A stretch of 64,000 nucleotides of DNA from Vibrio agarilyticus (lineage in GTDB: Bacteria > Pseudomonadota > Gammaproteobacteria > Enterobacterales > Vibrionaceae), in contig NZ_JABAIK010000002.1 of assembly GCF_012641465.1 (NCBI RefSeq), positions 248,001 through 312,000 of the forward strand, read 5' to 3'. Position 1 is the first letter of the stretch. Each line of letters begins with the position of its first letter. Shown piece after piece: positions 18,162 to 26,685 of the stretch. The notes under the pieces were generated by a model that saw only the letters and a program-made list of their open reading frames with translations, was not told the origin of the DNA and did no database searches. The translations under genes and the position numbers were made by a program.

Positions 18162-18429
18162 TATACCCAAGTGACCTCAAGATGCTGGATTCAGAGCCAG
18201 CTCACTGGGCTGAGAGCAAGGCAAACAACGCAGCGAAATAGCCAGTCTATTTTCAAGTTGTTTAACACAGCTATCGGTTCAGTGACTGGCTCCCAAAGGG
18301 CGAGCTGTCTTGGCTCATCAGCTTTGTTGACGATTTTCGATTGAGAACCACTCAATCTTCAAATCCTCGCCTCACTGATAAACCAAGTCATTCTCGCTGA
18401 ACCATGCATCTTGAGGTTACTTGGGTATA
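18162..18429 (-). repeat. Long interspersed repeat, copy B (268 bp)
   Basis: Reverse orientation relative to copy A and the same length, with ends TATACCCAAGTGACCTCAAG and CTTGAGGTTACTTGGGTATA. It is almost identical along its length. No coding content is evident. The remaining bases to the chitinase start (18430-18675) hold only a degenerate fragment of the second repeat family at about 18593-18640 and the chitinase promoter region. Confidence 0.9.
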
Positions 18430-18675
18430 TACCAACACATTTTGCGACTCACTCTACAAATGTACTTTTAAGACAATGAGTTAAATTGAGTAATGGCTCG
18501 AAAATCCAGTACATCGCGTGCGGACTCTCTCGTATTTATGGCCAGCCAATCTGACACTATTTCACCCAAGCGTCATGCTGAAAAATGAAATACACCCAAA
18601 CCACTTGAAGTGACGGACAACAAATTGGCCACTTCAAGTTGGACACTAATACGAATAATGAAGAGAGAACATCCC

Positions 18676-19980
18676 ATGAAAAAAGCACTCGCTTTTGCTA
18701 TCGCCATGAGCTTACCAATGGCATCAGCTCTGGCCAAAGAACCGGTGGTTGCAGGCTATTTTGCCGATTGGCAGTATGAAAATGAAGCCAACCCTTACAC
18801 AGTACAAGACATTCCAGCTGACAAACTGACGCACATTATCTATGCATTTTTAAGTATGTGTGGCCCTCATACTGCCGCCAGCGAGCGTGTGCAGGGACAA
18901 ATTGCCGCCGCTTGTGAAGGCAAGCGCCCTTATACTGCGGTTGTTGTCGATCAAGAGGCCGCATTGAACATCGACTTTGGCCCGGTTTCGGTGGATGTCC
19001 CCTATCAAGGCCACTTTGCTCAATTGGCCCAACTCAAAAGCGAGCACCCCAACCTCAGCATTCTGCCTTCTTTTGGCGGCTGGACCATGTCTGAACCATT
19101 TCACGCGATGGCGAAAAACCCAGAAGACATTAAATGGTTTGCCAAAACTGCGGTTGACCTTATCGCCCAGTACGACTTTTTTGGCGGCATTGACCTCGAC
19201 TGGGAATACCCCGGTGGTGGTGGCCTGACAACCTCACCTTGGGATAAAAAAACCGCGCTAACGGATGCGCAAAAAGCACAAGAAAAAGCGGCATTCACCC
19301 TACTCGTCACTGAACTGCGCAAACATCTCGATGCGCTCAGTGACACCACGGGAAAAACTTATGAACTTGGCACCGCCGTTGGTGTTGGTTTCAAAGCCAC
19401 CAGCATGGATTGGCCCGTCGTCTCGCCACATCTAGATCTGATGTTTGCTATGACATACGACTATCTTGGCGCTTGGGGCCCACAAACAGGCCATTTAACC
19501 AACTTATTTGCCACAGAAGAAGGCTGGTGGGGCATGGGCACCGATGCCTTTGTTCAGCAGATGATCGATCTCGGTATGCCGAAAAATAAAATTGTGATTG
19601 GCGCGACCTATTTTGGCCGTGGCTGGGAAGGGACAAAAGACTTCGATGGTCAAAACATGCCCAAAGAACTCGCCTCAGAACGAGGCGCTCAATTTGGCAC
19701 ACACCCTGACGAACCGGGGGCCTTTATGTTCTGGGACTTAATGCGTAACTACACGGCTAAAGAAGGTTATGTACAGGGCTACGACGCCAAAGCCGAAGCA
19801 CCTTATTTGTGGAATGCGGAGAAAAAAGTATTTATCTCCTACGATAATGAGCGCTCAATTAAAGCAAAAGCGGACTGGGTGAAACAGCAAAACCATGCCG
19901 GTTTATTTGTGTGGGATTTGGCTGGTGATGACAATGAACGCCTGACCAATGCGATGGCCGAGGCGATGAAGTCGAAATAA
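18676..19980 (+). CDS. Secreted GH18 chitinase
   Basis: 434 aa with a signal peptide (MKKALAFAIAMSLPMASALA). It is a single GH18 barrel: VAGYFADWQ as first strand, SFGGWTMSEPFH, and the catalytic DGxDxDxE motif as FFGGIDLDWEYPGG, where the last Glu is the proton donor. MTYDYLGAWGP and YDNERSIKAKADWV complete the barrel. There is no separate chitin-binding domain. It hydrolyses chitin outside the cell or in the periplasm. The ATG at 18676 is chosen because it opens the signal peptide and follows AGAGAG. Confidence 0.9.
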   Translation: MKKALAFAIAMSLPMASALAKEPVVAGYFADWQYENEANPYTVQDIPADKLTHIIYAFLSMCGPHTAASERVQGQIAAACEGKRPYTAVVVDQEAALNIDFGPVSVDVPYQGHFAQLAQLKSEHPNLSILPSFGGWTMSEPFHAMAKNPEDIKWFAKTAVDLIAQYDFFGGIDLDWEYPGGGGLTTSPWDKKTALTDAQKAQEKAAFTLLVTELRKHLDALSDTTGKTYELGTAVGVGFKATSMDWPVVSPHLDLMFAMTYDYLGAWGPQTGHLTNLFATEEGWWGMGTDAFVQQMIDLGMPKNKIVIGATYFGRGWEGTKDFDGQNMPKELASERGAQFGTHPDEPGAFMFWDLMRNYTAKEGYVQGYDAKAEAPYLWNAEKKVFISYDNERSIKAKADWVKQQNHAGLFVWDLAGDDNERLTNAMAEAMKSK

Positions 19981-20010
19981 TAACTTAATCGGCGGAGAAA
20001 ATACGACAAA

Positions 20011-20037
20011 GGCAACAGCCACACTGTGGCTGTTGCC
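20011..20037 (-). terminator. Hairpin terminator between the convergent chitinase and marR genes
   Basis: A 13-bp perfect stem, GGCAACAGCCACA pairing with TGTGGCTGTTGCC around one base. For minus-strand transcripts it starts 1 nt past the marR stop and is followed by a moderately U-rich stretch. For the chitinase it may act as a weaker terminator. Confidence 0.65.
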
Positions 20038-20038
20038 A

Positions 20039-20485
20039 TTAGAAATCAGACAAATTACTCGTCATCTGCTTTGCTATCCGTTGAAAGCACTCTAAATCTT
20101 GCTCAGAAATGCCTTGCTGTATCTCGCGCAGCATAGCGGCATCAATTTGCGCTAACTTTGCCACAATCATTTGCCCGTTTTGAGTAAGGCCCAAACACTG
20201 ACTCCGTTTATCTTCAGGGTTAGGCTCTTTGACGATCAGCGCTTGTTCAAACAAATTATTAAGTAGTCGAGTCACCTGCGCCTTGTCTCGATCGAGTAAG
20301 TGCGCGATATCCATCGCCGTGCAATTCGGCTTCTTGCTAATGATTTTAAGCACGCGCACGTGCATGGGCGCAATCGCCAACTCTAACGCGTTAATCCTAT
20401 CTTGCAGATTTCTTTTCAGGCTATGCACCAGTTTGAAAATCGTATCCAGTGATGTTTTTTCAGACACACTCACTCCTTTACGCAT
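20039..20485 (-). CDS. MarR family transcriptional regulator
   Basis: 148 aa, a winged-helix repressor. Recognition is by APMHVRVLKIISKKPNCTA, IAHLLDRDKAQVTRLLNNL (recognition helix) and the wing EPNPEDKRSQCLGLT, with helical dimerisation ends. It is divergent from the DUF3861 gene, and two palindromes in the shared 106-bp gap are likely its operators. No conserved Cys pair near the N-terminus suggests OhrR-type sensing. The ligand is unknown. Confidence 0.87.
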   Translation of the reverse strand: MRKGVSVSEKTSLDTIFKLVHSLKRNLQDRINALELAIAPMHVRVLKIISKKPNCTAMDIAHLLDRDKAQVTRLLNNLFEQALIVKEPNPEDKRSQCLGLTQNGQMIVAKLAQIDAAMLREIQQGISEQDLECFQRIAKQMTSNLSDF

Positions 20486-20487
20486 GT

Positions 20488-20504
20488 GGTTGACATTGTC
20501 AACC
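20488..20504. promoter_or_regulatory. Palindromic operator 1 of the MarR regulator
   Basis: A perfect 17-bp palindrome, GGTTGACATTGTCAACC (8+1+8), placed 2 bp upstream of the marR start codon. A related palindrome is centred 28 bp away. Confidence 0.7.
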
Positions 20505-20516
20505 TTTTAAACTATG

Positions 20517-20531
20517 GTTGATATTATCAAC
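20517..20531. promoter_or_regulatory. Palindromic operator 2 of the MarR regulator
   Basis: A 15-bp palindrome, GTTGATATTATCAAC (7+1+7), sharing the GTTGA-TCAAC frame of operator 1. It lies between marR and the DUF3861 gene, so one regulator could control both. Confidence 0.65.
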
Positions 20532-20591
20532 TTTATTAATGGCTAATTCAAGATAACAGCCCCAATTCCCAAACGAAATAAGGTAGCTCAT

Positions 20592-20900
20592 ATGGCCCTA
20601 AACATTCGCAAAGACAAACATTACACGATCACGATTGAAGAAATGGGCGTCGATGAGCCCAAAACTCTTCAGTTTGAATATCAAGATCGCGAAGACTTAT
20701 TCAAGGCCGTTGAAAAAATTCAGCAAGGCAGTGGGCTAGAGCCTAACGTCGCCACTAAGGTGGCGGTGGCAGTGCGCTTACTAGGCCCTGTGATGATGGC
20801 CGATCGCAAACACCCGCTGTTTGTCGATTTTATGCCACACTTTAGAGCCTTCATGCAGAATCTGAAAAGCACAGTCAAACTTGCGCTTAAAGGTGAATAA
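20592..20900 (+). CDS. DUF3861 domain protein
   Basis: 102 aa, all of it a DUF3861 domain: YTITIEEMG, LQFEYQDREDLFKAVEKIQ, AVAVRLLGPVMMADRKHPLFVDFMPHFRAFM. It is cytosolic with no signal or membrane segment. Function is unknown in the family. It sits opposite marR with two shared palindromes and carries its own terminator, so it is the probable target of that regulator. AAGGTAG precedes the ATG. Confidence 0.85.
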   Translation: MALNIRKDKHYTITIEEMGVDEPKTLQFEYQDREDLFKAVEKIQQGSGLEPNVATKVAVAVRLLGPVMMADRKHPLFVDFMPHFRAFMQNLKSTVKLALKGE

Positions 20901-20913
20901 ACGGAATACTCAT

Positions 20914-20940
20914 CGTGTGGTGCTCACCACACGCTTTTTT
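20914..20940 (+). terminator. Intrinsic terminator after the DUF3861 gene
   Basis: Stem CGTGTGGTG / CACCACACG with a 2-nt loop, followed by CTTTTTT. Confidence 0.85.
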
Positions 20941-20964
20941 GTTTTCTCGTGATAAGCTCGTGTC

Positions 20965-20987
20965 TATACCCAAGTAACCTCAAATGC
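20965..20987. repeat. Terminal fragment of the 268-bp repeat family
   Basis: TATACCCAAGTAACCTCAA followed by ATGC matches the first bases of the long repeat. No other end is nearby. It lies just upstream of the rhodanese gene. Confidence 0.7.
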
Positions 20988-21013
20988 TTAAGACACTCAA
21001 AGAGAACACCACC

Positions 21014-21349
21014 ATGCGCACGTCCCTTTTTCTGATCCTCGCTTCGTTTGTCATCAGTTTTCCCTCATCAGCCAGCGTTCGAGCCGACCAAGCTTGGACC
21101 TGGGTAGAACAAGGCGCGCTATTGCTTGACGTGCGGACACCAGCTGAATTTGACGCCGGTCACCTAACTCACGCGATAAATACCCCGCTTGCAGAACTTG
21201 AGCAACAGGTCAAACTGATCCCAAGAACTCAGCCTATTGTGGTCTATTGTCGCAGTGGCCAACGCTCTGCACATGCGGAAAAATTACTGCATCAATTCGG
21301 TTTTACACGAGTTCACAATGGCGGTGGCTATCTTGAGATGCAGCGTTAA
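21014..21349 (+). CDS. Periplasmic rhodanese-like sulfurtransferase (PspE-like)
   Basis: 111 aa from the ATG at 21014, which opens a signal peptide (MRTSLFLILASFVISFPSSAS). A single rhodanese domain follows: LLLDVRTPAEFDAGHLTHAINTP, then the active loop YCRSGQRSA with the persulfide Cys, and VHNGGGYLEM. A single-domain exported rhodanese of this size is like E. coli PspE. It could move sulfane sulfur to cyanide, thiols or a protein acceptor. An upstream in-frame ATG at 20984 is less likely because it would spoil the signal peptide. Confidence 0.85.
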   Translation: MRTSLFLILASFVISFPSSASVRADQAWTWVEQGALLLDVRTPAEFDAGHLTHAINTPLAELEQQVKLIPRTQPIVVYCRSGQRSAHAEKLLHQFGFTRVHNGGGYLEMQR

Positions 21350-21443
21350 CTGTCAAGAGTCGGGCGATTTTCCGCGCGAATTTTACTTTCGCTTGCGCGC
21401 AAAATCGGCATAATACTCAGCCCTTTTATAAGAGACTTCACTC

Positions 21444-22829
21444 ATGACCACAGCCTCCTTTTCCACTTTGCCGCTGCGCCGCGAGCTACTAGAGACACTC
21501 AACTCACTTGAGTATCACCAAATGACGCCGATTCAGCAGCAAGCGCTACCTGAGTTACTCAGTGGTCATGACATCATTGGCCAAGGCAAAACTGGCTCAG
21601 GCAAAACAGCGACCTTTGCGCTTGGCGTATTAAGTAATCTTAATGTGCAGCGTTTTCGCGTTCAGTCTCTAGTGCTTTGCCCTACTCGAGAGCTTGCCGA
21701 CCAAGTTGCGCAAGAAATCCGCACCTTAGCGCGCGGCATTCACAACATCAAAGTGCTGACGCTCTGTGGTGGCATGCCGATGGGGCCACAAATTGGCTCG
21801 CTCGAGCATGGCGCGCATATTTTGGTTGGGACACCGGGCCGAATTCTTGATCATTTGACCAAAGGTCGAATTCAGCTCAATGAACTCAACACGCTGGTAC
21901 TTGACGAAGCGGATCGCATGCTGGAAATGGGATTTCAAGAAGCCCTTGATGCCATCATTGCGGCCACACCGCCATCACGCCAAACCTTGTTGTTTAGTGC
22001 AACATTCCCCGATCAAATCGAAGCGATTGCGGCGCGAATTACGCGCGATGCCCGCTGGATCAAAGTCGAAAGCCAGCATAGCACCAGCACCATCGAGCAA
22101 TTTTTCTACCAATTGGACGATGATAAAGCGCGTGATAATGCATTAGAAAGCTTGCTGCACCACTATCGTCCCGAATCCTCAGTGGTGTTTTGCAATACCA
22201 AAAAACAGGTGCTGGATGTGACCGATGAGCTGGCTCATCGCGGCTTTAGTGTTGTTGAGTTGCATGGCGATATGGAACAACGTGAACGCGACCAAGCACT
22301 GGTGATGTTTGCCAACAAAAGTGTCTCGGTATTGGTTGCAACCGACGTTGCCGCGCGCGGTTTGGACGTCGATAACTTAGATGCCGTGTTTAACTTTGAG
22401 CTATCACGAGATCCTGAAGTGCACGTTCACCGTATTGGCCGCACTGGGCGCGCAGGCGCTGAAGGCAAAGCCTTTAGTTTCTTTGCCGATAAAGAGCGCT
22501 ACCGTTTGGAACGCATTGCCGATTATATGACCCTTAGCATTAATGAATCGACCGTGCCAGAAAAGCATCAATGGCGCCCTCTTATTGCGCCCATGCGCAC
22601 CATTCAGATTTTGGGTGGCAAAAAAGCCAAAGTGCGAGCAGGTGACATTTTGGGCTCTCTAACCAAAGAAGCCGGAATCGATGGAAAACGGATTGGCAAA
22701 ATTAATATTATGGCGATGGTCTCTTATGTTGCTGTCGCTCATGATGTTGCCGATAAAGCGCTCAAACAGTTACAAAATGGTCGAATGAAAGGTCGCCAGT
22801 TCAAAGCTCGGTTAATGCGCAGCAATTAA
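21444..22829 (+). CDS. dbpA: ATP-dependent RNA helicase DbpA
   Basis: 461 aa; the E. coli protein has 457. DEAD-box motifs in order: Q motif (MTPIQQQALP), AKTGSGKT (written QGKTGSGKTA here), PTRELADQ, GTPGRILDHL, DEADRML, SATFP, VATDVAARGLDVD and HRIGRTGRAG. The C-terminal RRM-like domain begins IQILGGKKAKVRAGDILGSLT, which is the specific DbpA feature binding 23S rRNA hairpin 92. It acts in late assembly of the large ribosomal subunit. Monocistronic by position. Confidence 0.94.
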   Translation: MTTASFSTLPLRRELLETLNSLEYHQMTPIQQQALPELLSGHDIIGQGKTGSGKTATFALGVLSNLNVQRFRVQSLVLCPTRELADQVAQEIRTLARGIHNIKVLTLCGGMPMGPQIGSLEHGAHILVGTPGRILDHLTKGRIQLNELNTLVLDEADRMLEMGFQEALDAIIAATPPSRQTLLFSATFPDQIEAIAARITRDARWIKVESQHSTSTIEQFFYQLDDDKARDNALESLLHHYRPESSVVFCNTKKQVLDVTDELAHRGFSVVELHGDMEQRERDQALVMFANKSVSVLVATDVAARGLDVDNLDAVFNFELSRDPEVHVHRIGRTGRAGAEGKAFSFFADKERYRLERIADYMTLSINESTVPEKHQWRPLIAPMRTIQILGGKKAKVRAGDILGSLTKEAGIDGKRIGKINIMAMVSYVAVAHDVADKALKQLQNGRMKGRQFKARLMRSN

Positions 22830-22964
22830 TCAAGACACGACTTGAGTATTCCCAAACATAGAACGCATAAAGTTCGCGCAAAAAACCATACAATATGTCA
22901 TGATTTAACCTCAAAGATAGGATGTCACGGAGTCGTGGTGCCCACTGAGTCTATAAAAGACCTA

Positions 22965-23015
22965 TTCCCAACCACTTGAAGAGGCAGGTGCACTGCAACT
23001 TCAAGTGGAAAGAGT
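22965..23015. repeat. Degenerate short repeat of the second family
   Basis: CCACTTGAAG near 22973 and CTTCAAGTGG near 23000 form an inverted pair, resembling the ends of the 138-bp family with the core lost. It sits in the 216-bp gap before the MFS gene. Confidence 0.45.
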
Positions 23016-23045
23016 ATCAGTGCGGCTGACTCATTTGAGGCGTTA

Positions 23046-24245
23046 ATGAACCGCAGTATTAACTTTAAATTTATTCTTATAGCTTGCCTTATCATCAGCA
23101 TCGGGCAACTCTCGATGGGCTTGGTGTTTCCCTCGCTGCCATGGATAGCCAAAGATTTTGGGATCTCACTTGAACACGCGCAATTACTTGTCAGCGCCTA
23201 CCTGCTCGGTTTTGGCCCATCACAATTTCTTTACGGTCCTATCTCCGATTCGCTCGGGCGCAAAAAGGTGTTGTTATTTGGCTTAACCATTGCGCTGCTT
23301 GGTTTAGCTGCGATCATTTTGTGGCGTGATTCGTTTAGCGGCATGGTAGCAGGGCGATTTTTACAAGGTTTGGGCACCGGTTGCTGCGCCGTATTGGCCC
23401 GCGCATCGGTACGAGACAAATTTAATGGTAATGACTTGCCTTTGGCGCTCTCCTACGTTGCTATGGTGGCCTCAATCACACCTGTGATAGCGCCAGTGCT
23501 GGGCGGCTTTATTAATTATCACTATGGCTGGTTGCAAGTGTTTACCTCTCTTTTTGGCTACGTGCTATTTGCCGCTCTGGTAATAAGCTTCAAGTTCAAA
23601 GAGAGCCTTCACCAACCGTCGCCTTTGCCAAGCGTACCTAAAATGGCGCGCACATATCTTGACCTGCTTCGTTCGCGCTACTTTCTCAGCTTTGCCAGCA
23701 TCAGTTGGCTCAACTTTAGCTTGATGATCACGACGGTATCGGTGATGCCCTTTATTATGCAAAATCGCATCGGCATGACGTCGGATGAATACGCGATGTG
23801 GGCGGTGATCCCCGCGATTGGTATGCTGATGGGCAGTGCTTTTTGCAATCGGGTTCGGCCCATTATCGGCACCAAAGCCATGCTTTTTTGGACTCCGGCA
23901 CTGCATGTGACCGCGGCGATCTGGTGGTATTTTTGCCCGTTAGAGCCGCTGTATTTGATGATAGGTCAATGGATCATGATTTTTGGTAACGCCATTGCAT
24001 TGCCGTGTTCACAGACTATGGTGATGTTGCCGTATCAAAGACAAGCGGGCGCGGCGGCCGCTATGTCTGGAGGCGGGCAGATGATCGCCTCGTCGTTAGT
24101 CAGTATGGCATTGGTGCGTTTGGGGCTCGACAGCGTTGATGATTTGTCCCTCGTCTTGGTACTGTTTGCCCTCATCACGACCACCAATATCGTGCGCGGG
24201 TTCAATGCGGAGGCACCACAAGAGAGTCATATCAAGCCTGATTAA
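23046..24245 (+). CDS. MFS drug efflux transporter (EmrD/Bcr-CflA-like)
   Basis: 399 aa with about twelve membrane segments. The cytoplasmic loop motif GPISDSLGRKKV (DHA1 signature) follows helix 2, and VLARASVRDKF and PVIAPVLGGFINYHYGW are typical of the Bcr/EmrD branch. It should export drugs or other small amphipathic molecules by proton antiport. GAGG precedes the ATG. Its last 14 bp overlap the end of the convergent bcsQ. Substrate unknown. Confidence 0.85.
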   Translation: MNRSINFKFILIACLIISIGQLSMGLVFPSLPWIAKDFGISLEHAQLLVSAYLLGFGPSQFLYGPISDSLGRKKVLLFGLTIALLGLAAIILWRDSFSGMVAGRFLQGLGTGCCAVLARASVRDKFNGNDLPLALSYVAMVASITPVIAPVLGGFINYHYGWLQVFTSLFGYVLFAALVISFKFKESLHQPSPLPSVPKMARTYLDLLRSRYFLSFASISWLNFSLMITTVSVMPFIMQNRIGMTSDEYAMWAVIPAIGMLMGSAFCNRVRPIIGTKAMLFWTPALHVTAAIWWYFCPLEPLYLMIGQWIMIFGNAIALPCSQTMVMLPYQRQAGAAAAMSGGGQMIASSLVSMALVRLGLDSVDDLSLVLVLFALITTTNIVRGFNAEAPQESHIKPD

Positions 24246-24951
24246 GCTGCTCAAGTTGCGATAAGGTCAAACTGGCCAGTTGACGAAATTCACCACACGA
24301 CTGAGATTTAGGCGCTTTGGCCAAAATATTGCTCAGCGCAGCAACCGACTCTTGTAACGCCAAATCAAAACAGACGTAGGACGAAAGCAATTTGCTGCCC
24401 AGCATATCTTCCAAAATTAAGGTTAATTCACGGGCAATACGCGCGTTGTAGCGGCACATATTGAGCACATAACGGGTGCGAGTGGCATACTGCTGCTCCA
24501 CCAATTGACGCGCCAGCAACGTCACCGTGCCCGGTGATGGGTTGACCACCACTAATGGCAAATCGACCAAATGCGCCAATTGCTTGCCATCAAACTGATT
24601 TGGTAACAAAACAATGGTGTGTTCAAAACGTTCTCGAGCAGTCACAAGCATCGATTGCAACGCATTAAGCAGTTCAAGTGAAGAAAGTGCGGCGGTACCA
24701 AAGGGGAGAAAATAGGTGCCAAGCGGGCTTTTATACAAGCCCTCTTGCCAACGTTGGTTCACCGCGTAATGCGGCGCCCAACCGATATCAGGATGTTCAT
24801 GTCGACCAAACCACATGCCCATTAAGTTGCGGCTGTCTGCTTCAATGATTAATACACGCTGATGCAGATCGGTGTGCGCAGCGGCAAGATTGGCGGCAAT
24901 CGTACTACTTCCAACGCCCCAATTTGCTCCTTGAACTGAAATGATGCCCAT
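24232..24951 (-). CDS. bcsQ: BcsQ-like MinD/ParA family protein of cellulose biosynthesis
   Basis: 239 aa. The P-loop is GANWGVGSSTIAANLA, lacking the signature lysine of ParA/MinD but resembling the GGVGTT loop of BcsQ. The ADSRN, WAPHY, LLPFG and VVNPSPGTVTL segments follow BcsQ order. In enterobacteria BcsQ localises the cellulose synthase complex at the pole. It is divergent from bcsE across 139 bp, as expected for a bcs locus. AAAGG precedes the ATG. No bcsA, bcsB or bcsC is in the window. Confidence 0.82.
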   Translation of the reverse strand: MGIISVQGANWGVGSSTIAANLAAAHTDLHQRVLIIEADSRNLMGMWFGRHEHPDIGWAPHYAVNQRWQEGLYKSPLGTYFLPFGTAALSSLELLNALQSMLVTARERFEHTIVLLPNQFDGKQLAHLVDLPLVVVNPSPGTVTLLARQLVEQQYATRTRYVLNMCRYNARIARELTLILEDMLGSKLLSSYVCFDLALQESVAALSNILAKAPKSQSCGEFRQLASLTLSQLEQLNQA

Positions 24952-25090
24952 AGCCTTTATCCTTTATCGTCACCGCGCCCAGCTACAAGTATTTTCGATC
25001 TCCCTCGCTTTTGCTATTTTTTCGGTGATTTCAGCGTTTTTGTATTAGGCTCAAAGAAATCGTTTGTGACCACAAAGGAGCCCTTCGCGC

Positions 25091-26512
25091 ATGATCCAAC
25101 AAATCATCGGCATTCAAGATTGGCACGTGTTGCAATCGCTGATCCTTCGTCATTGGCAACTGCCGCTGATTCACCATCAATTTGATCAATTTGCTTCCCA
25201 GCTCAGCATTGAGACCATTAGCCAACAGTTGCGCGCATTAGATCAAGGCGAAGCAGCAATTGGTATTTTAGAACACGATTTTTCCGCCTGTTACTGTCCC
25301 GACCATGACATTGAAATGGCGCAATTTTTCCACGACTTTGCTCAGCTCAATTTGCCTCAAGGGCACACCCTGCTGTTACTGGCGCCAAATATGATCACAA
25401 GCGAGGAGTTCAATCGCCTATTAAGTCACTTGCGCCAACTCGAGCACCATTACACGCTGCTTTGCCTGAATGACTCACTCAACCCCATACTTGGTGGGGA
25501 TTACGAGGCGTTTCGCTTTGAAAACCATTGCGTTGCCACATTTCATGTCAGTGACGAGAGACAATGGCTTAAGGTTGTGACCTACCAAGTGAGTGACCAC
25601 CAACTTGCCGACAAAGTCATTTCGTTAACTGGCGAGGCGCCAAAAACCAATATTGCCAATCCACTGCCAACCTTTATTGCCACTGAAGCCGCGTCATTAG
25701 CGTTTATTGATGAACACCGTTATCAGCCGATTGAAAGCGTTGCCGCACTTCGCGGTCGTCTTATGGTTTGCCAACAAGCGGTTGCGGTACTGAGTGCCGC
25801 CAATCACAACGATCTTATTACCCTGGCAGAGCAGGTAAACGATCTCAAACACCGTTTTGGCGCCGAGTTACGCATCATTATCAAAGAGATCAAGCCTTGC
25901 ATTCGCTACCCTGATTTCCATTTACTGATCAATTCTGGCGTGCAGGCGATTGTCGATCATCGTAAATCTGAAGGGCAGTTATACGACCAAATTCAGCTGG
26001 CTTATCGTTGCGAAATGGCTCATTTTGCCTCGCAAGTCTCAGAGTTGGTTGCACAATATCATGTGCCGTTTAGTCAAACCGGACGACTGGAATTTGGCGC
26101 CTTTAAAGCTTTAATTGCCGATGCGATAGACACTCTCGATAGCACCCAATTGGAATACGCTTTGGTCGAGTTGATCCCTTTTTCCTCAATCGACATTGCT
26201 CATGCAGCGCACTACTGTCACATGCGCCGGCAGGGTGATGTTTATACGCAAGCCGATGGCCGTTTATTGCTGTTTTTCCCTTCATTGCGCCGCGCCGATT
26301 TGCATCAAGCGCTGGCGCATGCGTTTGATGTAAAAATCGCTGATCTCTTTGCTAACCAGCATTTTTATCTTAATAAAAACGCAATTCTTGAGCAGCTTGC
26401 CACGATCAATCACGTCGACAAGCGTTGGTATCAAGAAACCCAAAACGACAACTCAAGTGCCGAGCCTCAAGTCACTCGTTACGCAAAAAAAATAGCGTGG
26501 GATGAAGTATGA
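25091..26512 (+). CDS. bcsE: BcsE, c-di-GMP-binding cellulose biosynthesis regulator
   Basis: 473 aa; the E. coli protein has 523. It has the REC-like and NTPase-like fold of BcsE, and a C-terminal GIL domain with the c-di-GMP motif RxGD seen as RRQGDVYTQADGRLLLFFPS near residue 380. BcsE boosts cellulose synthesis by binding c-di-GMP and BcsF at the inner membrane. It overlaps bcsF by 4 bp (ATGA). AAGGAG precedes the ATG at 25091. Loss of the synthase genes would leave it without its partner unless they lie elsewhere. Confidence 0.85.
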   Translation: MIQQIIGIQDWHVLQSLILRHWQLPLIHHQFDQFASQLSIETISQQLRALDQGEAAIGILEHDFSACYCPDHDIEMAQFFHDFAQLNLPQGHTLLLLAPNMITSEEFNRLLSHLRQLEHHYTLLCLNDSLNPILGGDYEAFRFENHCVATFHVSDERQWLKVVTYQVSDHQLADKVISLTGEAPKTNIANPLPTFIATEAASLAFIDEHRYQPIESVAALRGRLMVCQQAVAVLSAANHNDLITLAEQVNDLKHRFGAELRIIIKEIKPCIRYPDFHLLINSGVQAIVDHRKSEGQLYDQIQLAYRCEMAHFASQVSELVAQYHVPFSQTGRLEFGAFKALIADAIDTLDSTQLEYALVELIPFSSIDIAHAAHYCHMRRQGDVYTQADGRLLLFFPSLRRADLHQALAHAFDVKIADLFANQHFYLNKNAILEQLATINHVDKRWYQETQNDNSSAEPQVTRYAKKIAWDEV

Positions 26513-26685
26513 CAACCGATGATCTTTTTTGGATAGCGATCATTTTCACCTTAATAGGCATTACGATTGCGATGGTCACGCCGCCTTTGCTGCATGGTAT
26601 TTATTGGCTGTATCGCCGATTATTCCACCGACCACGGCACTTAAAGAAGACCCGTTTTTCCACCAGTAAAAGGACGTCGCTATGA
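26509..26685 (+). CDS. bcsF: BcsF small membrane protein
   Basis: 58 aa. It begins MTTDDLFWIAIIFTLIGIT with one transmembrane helix, then a basic segment RRLFHRPRHLKK. This matches the plan of E. coli BcsF (63 aa), a single-pass protein that recruits BcsE. It overlaps bcsE by ATGA upstream and the following gene by ATGA downstream. Short length explains why standard ORF cut-offs miss it. Confidence 0.8.
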   Translation: MTTDDLFWIAIIFTLIGITIAMVTPPLLHGIYWLYRRLFHRPRHLKKTRFSTSKRTSL

